A stretch of DNA of 64,000 bases from Aliiglaciecola sp. CAU 1673 (GCF_029223185.1 NZ_JARHUG010000002.1:290031-354030); one strand, 5' to 3'. Positions 38,227-48,644 are shown, counted from the first letter of the stretch. Made by a program: numbers and translations. The notes: generated by a model not told the origin, from the letters alone.

Positions 38227-39267
38227 ATGGCGAATCAACTCATCCAATTGCTTTCTCATTGGCATGCTCAAAAAGACCAGCTCCAGTGGGTGCTAGCTAC
38301 CGTAATTGGCACCGAAGGTTCGGCTTATCGCAAAGCGGGAGCCATGATGCTGATCAACCATTTGGGTCAATACCATGGCCTGCTCAGCGGTGGCTGCCTG
38401 GAAGCCGATATCATGCGTCAGGCCAGGCGCTGCTTGGATGATGGCCAAGCCCGTATTATCCAATATGACATGCAGGACGAAGATGAGCTGGCCTGGCAGT
38501 TGGGCTGCGGTGGCTTGGTCAGGATTTTGCTGCAACCGGTTAGCCAGCAGAATCAATACCTGGCCCTGGATACGTTGTTTTCTCACCTTAGTCGTCATCA
38601 GCGCTGTGGCTACTGGCAACAGATTGCAGAAGGGGTACCCCACAATCGATGTATCACTGAGCCAGAACTTAATGCCCTTTTAGGCCCTCAGAAAAAGCTG
38701 GTAGTGCAGCAAATAGATGGCCAGCGAGTATTGTTGCAGCGTCTTCTGCCACCCCCTCACCTGGCTGTATTTGGCGGAGGCGTGGATGCCAGGCCTGTGG
38801 TGGCGATGGCCAAGGAGCTTGGTTGGCAGGTTAGCCTATTGGATCCCCGTCCGGCCTATGCGCGAGAGCCCTATTTTCAGGGGGCCACTCGCATTATCAG
38901 AGAGCCCTTTTCAGCATTGACCGACGCAGACTGGCTTTCAACGGTTGATGCGGCCGTATTGATGACTCATAACGTACAACTGGATGCCGAGGCGCTTACG
39001 TTAGTGAATCATTTACCCCTTCAGTATCTCGGCTTGCTCGGGCCAGTTCATCGCACAGAACGGGTGCTCAAATGTGCAGGTGTAAGCTTTGCACAGTTAA
39101 GGCTTCCGCTCGCCAGCCCCATTGGCCTGCGCCTTGGCGGTGAACTGCCGGAATCCATTGCCTTGGCTATTTTAGCCGAAATCCATGCGCAGCTTGAAAA
39201 GGCCGATGCCTGTTCAATCAGCGGAGTGTTGGGCCAAACCGATAATATGCAGCGCTCATGGGCATAA
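38227..39267 (+). CDS. XdhC/CoxI family molybdenum hydroxylase maturation protein
   Basis: 346 residues. The N-terminal XdhC_CoxI domain (GTEGSAYRKAGAMMLI, LLSGGCLEADI, LGCGGLVRILL) is followed by a Rossmann domain (LAVFGGGVDARPVVAMAKELGW, about 179 onwards). The family inserts sulfurated molybdenum cofactor into xanthine dehydrogenase-type enzymes. The next gene overlaps by 10 nt and the target enzyme subunits follow, so this is the first gene of a four-gene operon. Confidence 0.88.
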   Translation: MANQLIQLLSHWHAQKDQLQWVLATVIGTEGSAYRKAGAMMLINHLGQYHGLLSGGCLEADIMRQARRCLDDGQARIIQYDMQDEDELAWQLGCGGLVRILLQPVSQQNQYLALDTLFSHLSRHQRCGYWQQIAEGVPHNRCITEPELNALLGPQKKLVVQQIDGQRVLLQRLLPPPHLAVFGGGVDARPVVAMAKELGWQVSLLDPRPAYAREPYFQGATRIIREPFSALTDADWLSTVDAAVLMTHNVQLDAEALTLVNHLPLQYLGLLGPVHRTERVLKCAGVSFAQLRLPLASPIGLRLGGELPESIALAILAEIHAQLEKADACSISGVLGQTDNMQRSWA

Positions 39268-39875
39268 ACACTGCTGCACTGGTGCTGGCAGCGGGGCAGG
39301 CCAGTCGATTTGGCGCAATCAAACAACTGGCCAACCTGAACGGCCTGCCCATGATCATCCACGCTCTTGCCCGTCTTGAAGGACTGTCGTTGCAGGCGGT
39401 TTACGTGGTGTTGGGGGCCAATGACGAAGCGATTCAAGTGCATCTGCCAGCGACAGTTACCGTTGTTCACGCGCCCGATTGGGGGAGAGGCATGGGACAT
39501 AGTCTTGCCTGTGGCATTGAGCAGTTGCCAGATGATATTAACCATGTGCTGGTGACCCTGTGTGATCAGGTGGCCATAGAGCAGGGTGATTACCAAAGGT
39601 TATTGCAGCGTAGCCATCAGCATCCCGAAAAGATCATCGCCAGTGACTACGGACAAAGGATGGGCGTGCCCGCTATCTTTTGCCGAAGCGATTTTTGTGC
39701 CTTGACAAAGTTATCAGGTGATAAGGGGGCACGAGATTATCTGCAACAGCAAATAGCAAGGCTGCAGTTGGTATTCATGCCAAATGCAAGAACCGATATT
39801 GATACCCAAGACGATTTAATCCAATGGCAAGAAAACAGACAAAGGAGCGGCCATGATCCCCTTCAAACTGAATGA
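39258..39875 (+). CDS. MocA-like molybdenum cofactor cytidylyltransferase
   Basis: 205-residue nucleotidyltransferase of the MobA/MocA group. The nucleotide-binding loop [17 protein letters not shown] is near the N-terminus, then [12 protein letters not shown] and the metal-binding TLCDQVAI. In this operon it probably attaches CMP to molybdopterin to give the dinucleotide cofactor used by the hydroxylase encoded downstream. It overlaps xdhC-like by 10 nt and the 2Fe-2S subunit gene by 23 nt. Confidence 0.87.
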   Translation: MGINTAALVLAAGQASRFGAIKQLANLNGLPMIIHALARLEGLSLQAVYVVLGANDEAIQVHLPATVTVVHAPDWGRGMGHSLACGIEQLPDDINHVLVTLCDQVAIEQGDYQRLLQRSHQHPEKIIASDYGQRMGVPAIFCRSDFCALTKLSGDKGARDYLQQQIARLQLVFMPNARTDIDTQDDLIQWQENRQRSGHDPLQTE

Positions 39876-40320
39876 CAAAAACGTCGAAGTGGACGTACAG
39901 CCCGATATGCCCCTGTTATGGGTGCTAAGGGATTTAATGGGACTGACAGGCACCAAATATGGATGCGGCATGGCACAGTGTGGTGCCTGTACGGTGCATC
40001 TGGACGGTACGGCAGTGCGCAGCTGCACCTTGCCGGTATCAGCGGTGCAAGGCAAGTCAGTGACCACCATCGAAGGGCTGTCCGATGACGGCGACCATCC
40101 GCTGCAGATCGCTTGGGCAGAGCATAAGGTACCCCAATGCGGTTATTGCCAGTGTGGACAGATCATGAGCGCGGCAGCCTTGCTGTCCAGCAACCCCAAA
40201 CCAGACGATACCGCCATCGACAATGCCATGCAGGGCAATATTTGTCGCTGCGGCACCTATCCCCGCATCAAGGCTGCAATTAAAAGCGTAGCGGCTAAGA
40301 AAGTGGGAGGTGCGGTATGA
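39853..40320 (+). CDS. 2Fe-2S subunit of a molybdenum hydroxylase
   Basis: 155-residue small subunit with two [2Fe-2S] clusters. The ferredoxin-type Cys set is [13 protein letters not shown] (about 36-50), and the C-terminal helical cluster is CGYCQCGQ ... NICRCGTY. This matches the IorA/CoxS-type subunit. AAAGGAG precedes the start. It overlaps both neighbours, including ATGA with the large subunit. Confidence 0.93.
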   Translation: MIPFKLNDKNVEVDVQPDMPLLWVLRDLMGLTGTKYGCGMAQCGACTVHLDGTAVRSCTLPVSAVQGKSVTTIEGLSDDGDHPLQIAWAEHKVPQCGYCQCGQIMSAAALLSSNPKPDDTAIDNAMQGNICRCGTYPRIKAAIKSVAAKKVGGAV

Positions 40321-42554
40321 GTACCCTGCAAAACGTCAGCCGGCGGAAGTTTTTAAAGGGCATGGGGATAACCGGTTCGGCCTTGGTGTTAGGCGCGGCC
40401 TTGCCCGGATGGGCGCCGGTATGGGCACAGTCCAATAAAGCATCAGAGCTCAACTTGTTTGTCGCCATTGATGCCGACGGCACGGTATCTATTGTTTGCC
40501 ACCGCTCAGAGATGGGGCAGGGCATTCGCACCGGTTTGCCACAGGTGGTCGCCGATGAATTAATGGCCGACTGGCAAAAGGTCAAGGTCGTGCAAGGCTT
40601 GGCCGATGAGCGATATGGCAGTCAAAACACCGATGGCTCCCGCTCTGTACGTCACTTCTATCAGACCATGCGTGAAATGGGCGCATCCGCCAGAACTATG
40701 TTGGAGCAAGCTGCTGCCAATCGCTGGCAGGTGCCTTTGTCAGAGGTGGCTGCCAAAGATCACCAGGTATGGCATAAGCCCAGCGGCAAGCATGCAGGCT
40801 TTGGTGAACTGGCCGCTGATGCAGCAGCGTTACCCGCACCGGATATCAGTGCCTTAAGTTTCAAATCCAAGGCTGACTTTGTGTATATCGGTAAAGACCT
40901 GCCGATTGTGGATATGCATGACATTATCACCGGTCAGGCCCAATACGGTCAGGATATGCGTATGGACAATATGCTTTATGCCAGCATTGAGCGCAGTCCG
41001 GTGATAGGTGCCAACATTGACAGCCTGGATGACGCCGAAGCGCGCAAAGTGCCGGGTGTGGTGAAAGTCATCCGCATGCCGGAGCAAAATATCCCGGTCG
41101 GGTTTAGTTCGTTGCCCGGGGTGGCGGTTTTGGCCAGTAACACCTGGGCCGCGATGCAAGGCCGCAAAAAACTCAACATCAGTTGGCAGCAAAGTCCTCA
41201 TGGTGAACACGATTCAGCCGCTTTTCAACAAACCCTGAATAAGCGTGTGCAGGAGCCCGGCAGAGTGTTTCGCAGCGTCGGCGATGCCTACGCCGGGCTT
41301 GCCAATGCGGTGCAAACCCATGAAGCACAGTACAGCATGCCCTATTTGATCCATGCACCCATGGAGCCCCCTGCGGCTACGGCAGTGTTTAATGATGGCG
41401 AGGTGGAAATTTGGTCTTGTACCCAGAATCCGCAGAGCATTCAAAATACGGTAGCGCAGGTGTTGGGCATCGAAAAAGACAAGGTGACTGTGCATGTCAC
41501 CTTATTGGGTGGCGGTTTTGGTCGTAAATCGAAAGCGGATTACTCCGTAGAAGCGGCCATTTTAGCCAAGGCATCCGGCCAACCGGTAAAAGTGGTATGG
41601 AGCCGGGAAGATGAAATCCGGCATGGTTACTACCATGCGATCAGCGCTCAATATTTTCAGGCCGGTGTGGATGACAGTGGAAGGGTATCTAGCTGGGTGC
41701 AACGTACTGCGTTTCCCAGTATTGGCTGGACATTTAATGGCACTGCCGATGAGCCGTCAGATGGTGAACTCTCCTTGGGCTTTGGCGACCTGCCTTTTGC
41801 ATTGGATAATCTTTCTTGCGAAACACAAAAGGCCGAAGGTCATTTGCGCATTGGTTGGGTGCGCTCGGTAAGTAATATTCATCATGGTTTTGCTATCGGC
41901 TCCTTTGTCGACGAATTGGCAGCCAAATTGGAAAAGCCGCCGAGGCAAATGTGGCATGAGCTGCTCGGACCTGACCGCATGGTCGATCCTGAGCCCGAGG
42001 GCTTCAAGTACAGCAACTACGGGGATCCCAAAGAGACTTTCCCTATCGACACCAAGCGCTTAAAAGCGGTTTTGGATTTGGCTGCAGACAAGGCCGGTAT
42101 TGAGGTGCCGCAAAAAGCCGGGGAAGCGTGGGGGATAAGCGTGCATCGCAGTTTTGTCAGCTACGTAGCCATTGCTACTAAGGTCAAAGTGGAAGGCAAA
42201 AAAGTTAAAGTGCTAGAAATGCACTGTGCTGCCGATTGCGGCACGGTGGTGAACCCGGACAGGGTAAAAGCACAGATGGAAGGGGCGATGATCTTCGGTT
42301 TGTCATTGGCGCTGATGGGCGAGATCAGTGTCAAAGAGGGGGCTGTGCAGCAGTCAAACTTCCATGACTATCCGCTGCTGCGTATCCAGCAATGCCCACC
42401 CATGCAAGTGCACCTGATTGCTTCTGATGCTCCGCCTGGCGGGGTGGGGGAGCCGGGAGTCCCGCCGGTAGCGGCAAGTTTAGCCAATGCCATTTATCGG
42501 GCGAGCGGCAAGCGTATTCGCCATTTACCAATCAATAAACACCTGCAAGTGTGA
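40317..42554 (+). CDS. Molybdopterin-binding large subunit, IorB-like, with Tat signal
   Basis: 745-residue catalytic subunit of the xanthine dehydrogenase / isoquinoline 1-oxidoreductase group. It has a twin-arginine signal ([19 protein letters not shown], residues 9-27), so the enzyme is exported folded, with the small subunit probably carried along. The cofactor region [12 protein letters not shown] and the C-terminal [19 protein letters not shown] with the conserved catalytic Glu are intact. No FAD subunit is encoded, consistent with electron transfer to a cytochrome or quinone. The substrate may be an aldehyde or N-heterocycle; unknown. Confidence 0.9.
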   Translation: MSTLQNVSRRKFLKGMGITGSALVLGAALPGWAPVWAQSNKASELNLFVAIDADGTVSIVCHRSEMGQGIRTGLPQVVADELMADWQKVKVVQGLADERYGSQNTDGSRSVRHFYQTMREMGASARTMLEQAAANRWQVPLSEVAAKDHQVWHKPSGKHAGFGELAADAAALPAPDISALSFKSKADFVYIGKDLPIVDMHDIITGQAQYGQDMRMDNMLYASIERSPVIGANIDSLDDAEARKVPGVVKVIRMPEQNIPVGFSSLPGVAVLASNTWAAMQGRKKLNISWQQSPHGEHDSAAFQQTLNKRVQEPGRVFRSVGDAYAGLANAVQTHEAQYSMPYLIHAPMEPPAATAVFNDGEVEIWSCTQNPQSIQNTVAQVLGIEKDKVTVHVTLLGGGFGRKSKADYSVEAAILAKASGQPVKVVWSREDEIRHGYYHAISAQYFQAGVDDSGRVSSWVQRTAFPSIGWTFNGTADEPSDGELSLGFGDLPFALDNLSCETQKAEGHLRIGWVRSVSNIHHGFAIGSFVDELAAKLEKPPRQMWHELLGPDRMVDPEPEGFKYSNYGDPKETFPIDTKRLKAVLDLAADKAGIEVPQKAGEAWGISVHRSFVSYVAIATKVKVEGKKVKVLEMHCAADCGTVVNPDRVKAQMEGAMIFGLSLALMGEISVKEGAVQQSNFHDYPLLRIQQCPPMQVHLIASDAPPGGVGEPGVPPVAASLANAIYRASGKRIRHLPINKHLQV

Positions 42555-42556
42555 TA

Positions 42557-42586
42557 GAGGGAGGCATTAGCCTCCCTTTCTTTTCT
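42557..42586 (+). terminator. Rho-independent terminator of the molybdenum hydroxylase operon
   Basis: Perfect AGGGAGGC / GCCTCCCT stem with an ATTA loop followed by a T-rich tract (TTTCTTTTCTT). Confidence 0.82.
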
Positions 42587-42645
42587 TGCAATTTCCTACG
42601 GCTATCCCCATTTGCTGTATATCACTCAGATTTGGCAACAACATT

Positions 42646-43305
42646 GTGACCCAAGCCCGTTTGCGCAGCGCCATGTTAATAAGCGTTTTGTTCCTCTGTT
42701 TTCTTTGGTGGATTAAGTTATTTGAGTCATTCAGCGGTATCGACCTGGGGGCTTGGGGACTTCGTCCACTGGAGCCAATGGGACTGATTGGTATCCTTAC
42801 CGGCCCTCTGCTGCACGGCTCATACAGTCATTTATTTGCCAACTCATTACCCATCCTGATACTCGGTAGCTTGTTTATTTATGGTTATCCACGGGCCTGG
42901 AAGCGGGCGGTGGTGTTGATCTGGTTGCTCTCCGGGCTTGGTGTCTGGCTTTTTGCCCGTCAGGCCATTCATTTGGGTGCCAGCGGTTTGAACCATGGTT
43001 TGTTTTTCTTTCTGCTGTTATCCAGCATCATCCGCCGGGACAAGCGCTCTGTTGGTCTGATGATGATTGGCGCTTTTTTGTATGGTGGCATGCTGATGAG
43101 CATTTTTCCTCGTGAGCCCAACATCTCTTTCGAGTATCATTTCTTTGGTGCCATGGCCGGTTTACTTGCTTCTCTATTGTTCCAACACCTGGATCCCAAA
43201 CCCGCGGAAAAGAAGTATCCCTGGGAGGGCGAGTCCAAGGATTCCGAGGATCCGTTGATCGGTGACGAATGGCAGTCTGGGAGTAAGAGTGAAACCGACC
43301 GTTAA
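42646..43305 (+). CDS. Rhomboid family intramembrane serine protease
   Basis: About 220 residues with six membrane helices. The catalytic dyad is visible: Ser in GASGLNHG (residue 113 from this start) and His in SFEYHFFGAMAG (165). The LLHGSYSHLFANSLP stretch is the usual HxxxHLxxN element. A charged C-terminal tail follows. The start is uncertain: GTG 42646 and ATG 42673 are both in frame with weak ribosome-binding sites. Substrates unknown; a TPR/GGDEF membrane protein is encoded next. Confidence 0.85.
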   Translation: MTQARLRSAMLISVLFLCFLWWIKLFESFSGIDLGAWGLRPLEPMGLIGILTGPLLHGSYSHLFANSLPILILGSLFIYGYPRAWKRAVVLIWLLSGLGVWLFARQAIHLGASGLNHGLFFFLLLSSIIRRDKRSVGLMMIGAFLYGGMLMSIFPREPNISFEYHFFGAMAGLLASLLFQHLDPKPAEKKYPWEGESKDSEDPLIGDEWQSGSKSETDR

Positions 43306-43411
43306 TACCTAAAAAATTATTTTTATCAGATAGTTGCCTTCATTTTTTGTGGTGCTCTGGCTAAAATGCGGAGCTACTGTGGTGAAGCCTGTCAACCTAC
43401 CGGGAGGCCGT

Positions 43412-45208
43412 TTGAGAATTTTCGCGCTAATCGCGGGACTATTGATGCCATTCGCGGTATATGCCAAAACCTTGGCACTCAATGAATTCTTACGGGATAT
43501 TCAAAGCACGCCACGTTACTGCCTGTCACAAGAACAGTTTGCCGAACTCGATCAGCATCTGGCCGATCGTCGTTTGACCCCGCCTCAGGCTTTTCATCTT
43601 AAGCTTCGTAAAGTGCAATATCTGACCTGCAGTGGCAAGCATGAAGAGGCGCGTGAACTGCTGATGCCGCTTTTGGAAGAGCGAGATGAGGCAAATGATG
43701 GTGATTATGCCTATGCCATGTTTTTAGCCGGGTATACCACTTCCTGGAAAGATCTCAAAACTCGCTGTGACTGGTTTGCCAAAGCAGCCGATTTAGCCAA
43801 AACCTCGGGTGTAGATCCAATTCTGCTGGATGTAAAACTGGAATACATAGCTGGCTGCGATCTCGATACCGCTGGGATCGAAAAGAATTTAAGTCAGATG
43901 TATGCCTTGTTGGAACGTTATAGTGGCCCGGAACATCAATTAGTTCGCTCAGATATCTTTAATAGCTTGGGCATGTTGCATGTTGAATTAGGCCAAAATG
44001 AATTGGCCGGCGATCAGTTCTACAAGGCATATGAATTGTCCGAAGAGACTTATACTGGTGAAACCCTGATGACCGCACTGGCAAATGCCAGTCATGCATA
44101 TTTGCGCAGTGGCAACCTGGATAAAGTGAAGCCGCTGGTAGAAAAAATGATCCAGCTGAATATCGCCACACAAAGTCCGTTATCCAATGCACTTTTACAT
44201 CAACTATTGGCGACTCAGGCAGAACAGAGCGGCGATTTTCAAGCGCTGGAAGAAAGTTTGCTGAAGTGGGCGGTATTTCTTCCCGAACTCTCAATAGTGG
44301 ACATGGAACAGCACTACCGGCGTCTGCAAGCCAGCTTATGCCTGCATCAGCAGGATTTGCTGTGTGTCCGCGATTATTTGGAACTCGAGGTGCCCCAGCG
44401 GCCATTGGCTGAGAGTGACGACTTGCCTTACCTGCGGTTGGTGACAGAGGCCTATTTTGCTTTAGGTGAAAACAAGGCAGCCGAGCAAGCCTTTACCTAT
44501 TTTGCCGATACTTCAGAGAAAACCCTACGTAAGCAGCAGTCAGCGGCCAAGATTCTGGGGGTGGCGCAATTGCGTGCCGATATTGTCAATCTGGAATCCA
44601 ATCTAGAAAGAGCCGAACAGGAAAGAGCCCTGGCGATGGCACAGATGATTGCCGCCATCGTCTTTGGCGTAGTGGTTTTAGTGGCTATGGGCTGGTTTTT
44701 GTATAACCGCCATGCCCGCTACTACCGCCAGGATGAACTGACCGGGTTACTCAACAGCAAGGCCACCTTGGATAAATTGAAAACCCTGGAACGGCCATCG
44801 CCTTTGCGAGTCCATGCGCTGGCTCGTTTTGAACTGGATGAACTGGATGATATCAATGCCGAGTATGGCCACAGCGCAGGGGATAAGGCATTAAAGCATA
44901 TCGCCATGAATATGCAGCGGGCTACCCGCCATGGCGATGTGGTCGGCAGGATGGGCATTAACGAATTTCTGGTCTGCCTTAACGATATCGATGAAGTACG
45001 CGCCAGAACCCACATCGAAAGGCTAAGCCTGGCTATTGCCGACAGCGGCTTTTCTGTCGCTGGCGGTCAGAGTATGAAGTTACAACCGGCCTATTCCATT
45101 ATGATCCTCGATGATGCACCAAGCGATGTGAGGTCTTTGTACCAGGGCTTATGTCAGGCCATGGCGCAGGGCAAAAAGCAGCGCCAGGCCCAGCATTCCG
45201 TTGGTTAA
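43412..45208 (+). CDS. TPR protein with degenerate GGDEF domain
   Basis: About 598 residues: signal peptide (MRIFALIAGLLMPFAVYA), periplasmic TPR-like helical repeats (about 30-380), a short coiled coil, one membrane helix (about 412-435) and a cytoplasmic GGDEF-type domain (about 445-595). I place the start at TTG 43412 because GGGAGG lies 5 nt upstream and the product then opens with a clean signal peptide; upstream in-frame starts have neither. The signature reads GINEF in place of GGDEF, so cyclase activity is doubtful. Ends tail-to-tail with the next gene. Confidence 0.8.
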   Translation: MRIFALIAGLLMPFAVYAKTLALNEFLRDIQSTPRYCLSQEQFAELDQHLADRRLTPPQAFHLKLRKVQYLTCSGKHEEARELLMPLLEERDEANDGDYAYAMFLAGYTTSWKDLKTRCDWFAKAADLAKTSGVDPILLDVKLEYIAGCDLDTAGIEKNLSQMYALLERYSGPEHQLVRSDIFNSLGMLHVELGQNELAGDQFYKAYELSEETYTGETLMTALANASHAYLRSGNLDKVKPLVEKMIQLNIATQSPLSNALLHQLLATQAEQSGDFQALEESLLKWAVFLPELSIVDMEQHYRRLQASLCLHQQDLLCVRDYLELEVPQRPLAESDDLPYLRLVTEAYFALGENKAAEQAFTYFADTSEKTLRKQQSAAKILGVAQLRADIVNLESNLERAEQERALAMAQMIAAIVFGVVVLVAMGWFLYNRHARYYRQDELTGLLNSKATLDKLKTLERPSPLRVHALARFELDELDDINAEYGHSAGDKALKHIAMNMQRATRHGDVVGRMGINEFLVCLNDIDEVRARTHIERLSLAIADSGFSVAGGQSMKLQPAYSIMILDDAPSDVRSLYQGLCQAMAQGKKQRQAQHSVG

Positions 45209-45819
45209 CCAGCGTACTTAACTGAACAGCCGTAGGGCACAGTCATGTTCTGCTTAATGGATTCATCCTTGGCCATGGCATCCATTGCTGCTGTGACATA
45301 GTTGACCGCTTTGGGAATATCCGCAGGGTTAGCCGATTTGATGCTGTCGATGGCGCCGGCATAGCGCAATACCCCAGCTTCGTCGATGATATACATGTGT
45401 GGTGTGGTTTTTGCGTCGTAGAGTTTGCCCACTTCACCGCTTGGATCAAACAACACAGCTGTCGGTGACGCCTTTCGGTCCTCGGTTAACTTTTCAGCTT
45501 CCGCCGCACTGACGAATCCCTGTTTGCCGGGAGCCGACGAAATAATCGAAAGCCAAATCACGCCCTGCTCGGTGTATCGCTTTTGTAAGGCCTGCATATT
45601 GCCACTGCCATAGTGCTTCTGCACATAGGGGCACAGGTGATTGGTCCATTCCAGCACCACTGTCTTACCTTTGAAATCAGACAAAGCATGGGCTTGCCCT
45701 TTGCTGTCCGTTAAGCTGAAATTGGGCGCAGCTGAGTCAATCTCCAGGGCTTGTGTGGCCATCGCCAGGCCAATGCCAACAGCCAATATCAATAGGTGGG
45801 TAAGGCGTCTTAAAATCAT
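45205..45819 (-). CDS. Secreted thioredoxin-fold protein (PRX-like/AhpC-TSA type)
   Basis: 204 residues with a signal peptide (cut after TQA, about 23). A thioredoxin fold follows (APNFSLTDSKGQAHALSDFKG). The active-site region TNHLCPYVQKHY has one Cys where thioredoxins have CxxC, and a second Cys occurs near the C-terminus (PYGCSVKY). It lies 15 nt downstream of a DsbD-like gene, so it is probably a periplasmic redox partner kept reduced by that protein. Confidence 0.83.
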   Translation of the reverse strand: MILRRLTHLLILAVGIGLAMATQALEIDSAAPNFSLTDSKGQAHALSDFKGKTVVLEWTNHLCPYVQKHYGSGNMQALQKRYTEQGVIWLSIISSAPGKQGFVSAAEAEKLTEDRKASPTAVLFDPSGEVGKLYDAKTTPHMYIIDEAGVLRYAGAIDSIKSANPADIPKAVNYVTAAMDAMAKDESIKQNMTVPYGCSVKYAG

Positions 45820-45834
45820 ATTCAGTCTCCTTTG

Positions 45835-47895
45835 TCAGTAGTCTGTATCAGTATCTGCATCAGCACGTTGTTGCGCCCGGTTGAGGGCGTTAATGATAAT
45901 TTGCGGCGTCAGTATTTGCGGTAATATCTGACTGTATCCACCGGGACCATACACCACATATAAGGGTACGCCGCTGCGTTGAAAACTGTTCAAATAGGCT
46001 AGTAAGGGAGCATTTTTATTGGTCCAATCGCCCACCAAGTAGGCGACATTCTGTTGCTGCAGATAGGCTTGTACTTCCCGGCTTTTCAGCGCTACCGCCT
46101 CATTCACCTTACAACTGATACACCAGTCGGCGGTGATATTCACAAATACCACCTTGTCGTCTGCAAGCAATTGCGCCAATTTCCCTTCACTAAATGTATC
46201 GGCCTTGGCCAACGTGGCTGCCTCCGTTAATGACGGTGCGGGGCGAAGTAGCGGTAATGCTGCCAATGCCAAACCAAGGGTGATAAGCCCATACCGGGCC
46301 AGACGACTTACTAAACGTAAGCCATAGCCCATCATGGCCAGCGCCAGCATACCAAGTAACAATACTGCCTGATGATCACCTCCAGCCTGGCTTTGATAAA
46401 TCCAGACAAGCCATACACAAGTCGCGAACATGGGAAACGCAAGAAGGTGTTTAACCTGGGCCATCCAAGCGCCAGGTTGTGGCAAAAAGCTGCTCAGCAC
46501 AGGCAATATGGCCACTAAAGTGAGAGGCAGGGCAAAACCCAGCGCAAGGGCAGTAAAGATCAAAAAGGCCGTCATGCTATCGCTGACCATGGCAACGCCA
46601 AGGGCCGCAGCCATAAACGGGGCGGTACAAGGTGAGGCCACAATCACCGCCAACACCCCGGTAAAAAAAGATGGAGTCAAACCCTGTCCTTGGGTTAAGC
46701 GCTGTCCAACTCCCGCTAGTCGTCCGCCGGCAGGCAAAATATCCAGTAGCATCAGACCGATAACGAAAAACAGATAAGTGAGTAAAGCGACTACCAGCGG
46801 ATTTTGAAGATGGAAGCCCCAGCCAAGTGCTTCCCCTGAACTTTTAAGTAAAGCAATCAGCGCCGCAAAGCCCCAAAAACTGACAAGCACGCCAATACCA
46901 TAACCTAGCTTGGTGCCGATGCTATTGTTGATGCCGTTAACAAAGGACATGGCCTTTAGGCACAGTACCGGTAACACACAGGGCATTAAATTTAAAATCA
47001 GGCCTCCCAGAAAGGCCATCATAAGCGTCAACAGCAAGGATTCAGAAGACACACCCTCAGGAGACTGAGAGGGGGCACCGAGAACGCTTTGCACATACCA
47101 TCCCTGTTCGCCGTTACTGAGTAAAAATTCAGCTTTTGGCAGCGTATTTGGCAGATAATCCGACACCTTTGTGCTGAATGTGAGGGTATTTTGTTTCGCT
47201 ACCACCTGCTGAGGCGCACTGTGGTCAATCACATCCCCGCGTAAGGGAAAAAGATGCCAATTGGCTTGTCGCTTTGTCGGATTTGGCAAAGCCAACTGCA
47301 GGGTATTGCCGGCTTGCCAATGTCGTGCCTGAAGAACCTCCGCTAGCGGCAACTGCTTGCGCGCCTGTTCAAAAAGTGCGGCGCTGGACGAGGGAATATT
47401 CTCTGCTGAACCGGGGATGTTCAGGGTCAGTGTGGCCCAGCCGGGGATACAGTCTTCCTGGCAAACCAGATAAGAAATATCGGCTTTAAGCGCAATAGGA
47501 AAGTGGGCGTTATCAGATATCTCAATGGGTACCATCAGCAAGTGAGCACCCTCATAGCCGTAATTGGTCAGATGGGCGACGGGGATGGTCTGTGGTAGCG
47601 GCCATTGTATATCGCCCGCACTGATGCCTTCTGGCAGTTGCCAGTCAATAGCAGGGGCTTCACCTGAATCGCCGGGATTTTGCCAATAGGTGTGCCAATC
47701 TTGTTCGGGCTCAAGATAGAGACCCACCCATTGGGTGGGGGTATCGCTGTCCCACGCCTGATGCTCCGCCACCAGTGTTAACTGAATATGCGGCTGCAAC
47801 GTCCCTGAGCGCGATTCACTGGCACTTTGAGCCGCTGCCAGTAATAAGCCGGGTGTCCAGCAAAGGAGATACCAAAGTGCTCTTAAACTCACCAT
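45835..47895 (-). CDS. DsbD/ScsB-like membrane thiol-disulfide reductase
   Basis: About 686 residues: signal peptide, a large periplasmic DsbD-alpha/ScsB-like beta domain (about 30-285), an eight-helix membrane domain (about 295-560) with redox Cys in LMPCVLPVLCLK and ASPCTAPFMAA, and a C-terminal periplasmic thioredoxin domain with TADWCISCKVN. It passes reducing power from cytoplasmic thioredoxin to the periplasm, here probably to the thioredoxin-fold protein encoded next. ScsB-type proteins are tied to copper and oxidative stress. The start is uncertain: ATG 47895 or GTG 47892, both just after CGGAG. Confidence 0.85.
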   Translation of the reverse strand: MVSLRALWYLLCWTPGLLLAAAQSASESRSGTLQPHIQLTLVAEHQAWDSDTPTQWVGLYLEPEQDWHTYWQNPGDSGEAPAIDWQLPEGISAGDIQWPLPQTIPVAHLTNYGYEGAHLLMVPIEISDNAHFPIALKADISYLVCQEDCIPGWATLTLNIPGSAENIPSSSAALFEQARKQLPLAEVLQARHWQAGNTLQLALPNPTKRQANWHLFPLRGDVIDHSAPQQVVAKQNTLTFSTKVSDYLPNTLPKAEFLLSNGEQGWYVQSVLGAPSQSPEGVSSESLLLTLMMAFLGGLILNLMPCVLPVLCLKAMSFVNGINNSIGTKLGYGIGVLVSFWGFAALIALLKSSGEALGWGFHLQNPLVVALLTYLFFVIGLMLLDILPAGGRLAGVGQRLTQGQGLTPSFFTGVLAVIVASPCTAPFMAAALGVAMVSDSMTAFLIFTALALGFALPLTLVAILPVLSSFLPQPGAWMAQVKHLLAFPMFATCVWLVWIYQSQAGGDHQAVLLLGMLALAMMGYGLRLVSRLARYGLITLGLALAALPLLRPAPSLTEAATLAKADTFSEGKLAQLLADDKVVFVNITADWCISCKVNEAVALKSREVQAYLQQQNVAYLVGDWTNKNAPLLAYLNSFQRSGVPLYVVYGPGGYSQILPQILTPQIIINALNRAQQRADADTDTDY

Positions 47896-47993
47896 GACTC
47901 CGGATTGTTTGTGATTAGCTAGCCTAGCGTTAAGCCTCATTTAAGACAAAAACATTACGCTTTATCACAGCGTGGGGATCCCTTGGGTGAGCG

Positions 47994-48644
47994 ATGAGTC
48001 GAAATACTATGGTGAAAATCGGATATGTGTTGTTGATAGGGCTTGTTGGCCTGCTATCAACAGCACAGGCTTTGCCTACCCAGGAAGGTTGGCAGGCGGC
48101 TTATCAGGCATTTACCAGAGAGAAGCTTAATGTGGAGCCCAGACGGGCTAAAGTGGCCTATCACGATCTGATTGACGAGTTGAAACACCAAATTGCGGAT
48201 TGCCATACTTGTGCAGAGCCCTGGCTGCTACTTGGCATGATTTATCGCGAGCAGGCTCAGCTTAACAGCGGTCTCTCTTCCTTAAAAAAGGCCAAAGCGG
48301 CGCAGTTAGCCATGTTGCGTGCAGTACGTCTTGATGAAAATGTGCAGCAGGGTTTTGGCCTGGTGCAACTTGGACTGCTGTATCTGGATACACCAGGTTG
48401 GCCTTTGTCCTTTGGCGATAAGGACAAAGCCTTGATGCTTTTGCAGCAGGCGCGTGAGCATTTTCCTCAAAGTATGGCCGCGAATTTTGCCTTGGGACGT
48501 TATTATTTTGAGCAGCGAGATTTTGACAAGTCCCTTACTTACCTTGAAACTGCCATCAATATGGCTGACGCTGATAACAGCGATCCCCTGCTCGTGCTTG
48601 ATCTCCAACAAGCCAGGGATATGCTGCGCAAAATCACCAGATAA
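47994..48644 (+). CDS. Secreted TPR-containing hypothetical protein
   Basis: 216 residues with a signal peptide (cut after AQA, about 27) and TPR-like helices: one around 70-110 and a clear repeat at about 155-190 (AANFALGRYYFEQRDFDKSLTYLETA). A CHTC pair lies at about 74-77. Function unknown. It precedes the response-regulator gene by 14 nt and so probably belongs to the same operon. Confidence 0.78.
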   Translation: MSRNTMVKIGYVLLIGLVGLLSTAQALPTQEGWQAAYQAFTREKLNVEPRRAKVAYHDLIDELKHQIADCHTCAEPWLLLGMIYREQAQLNSGLSSLKKAKAAQLAMLRAVRLDENVQQGFGLVQLGLLYLDTPGWPLSFGDKDKALMLLQQAREHFPQSMAANFALGRYYFEQRDFDKSLTYLETAINMADADNSDPLLVLDLQQARDMLRKITR

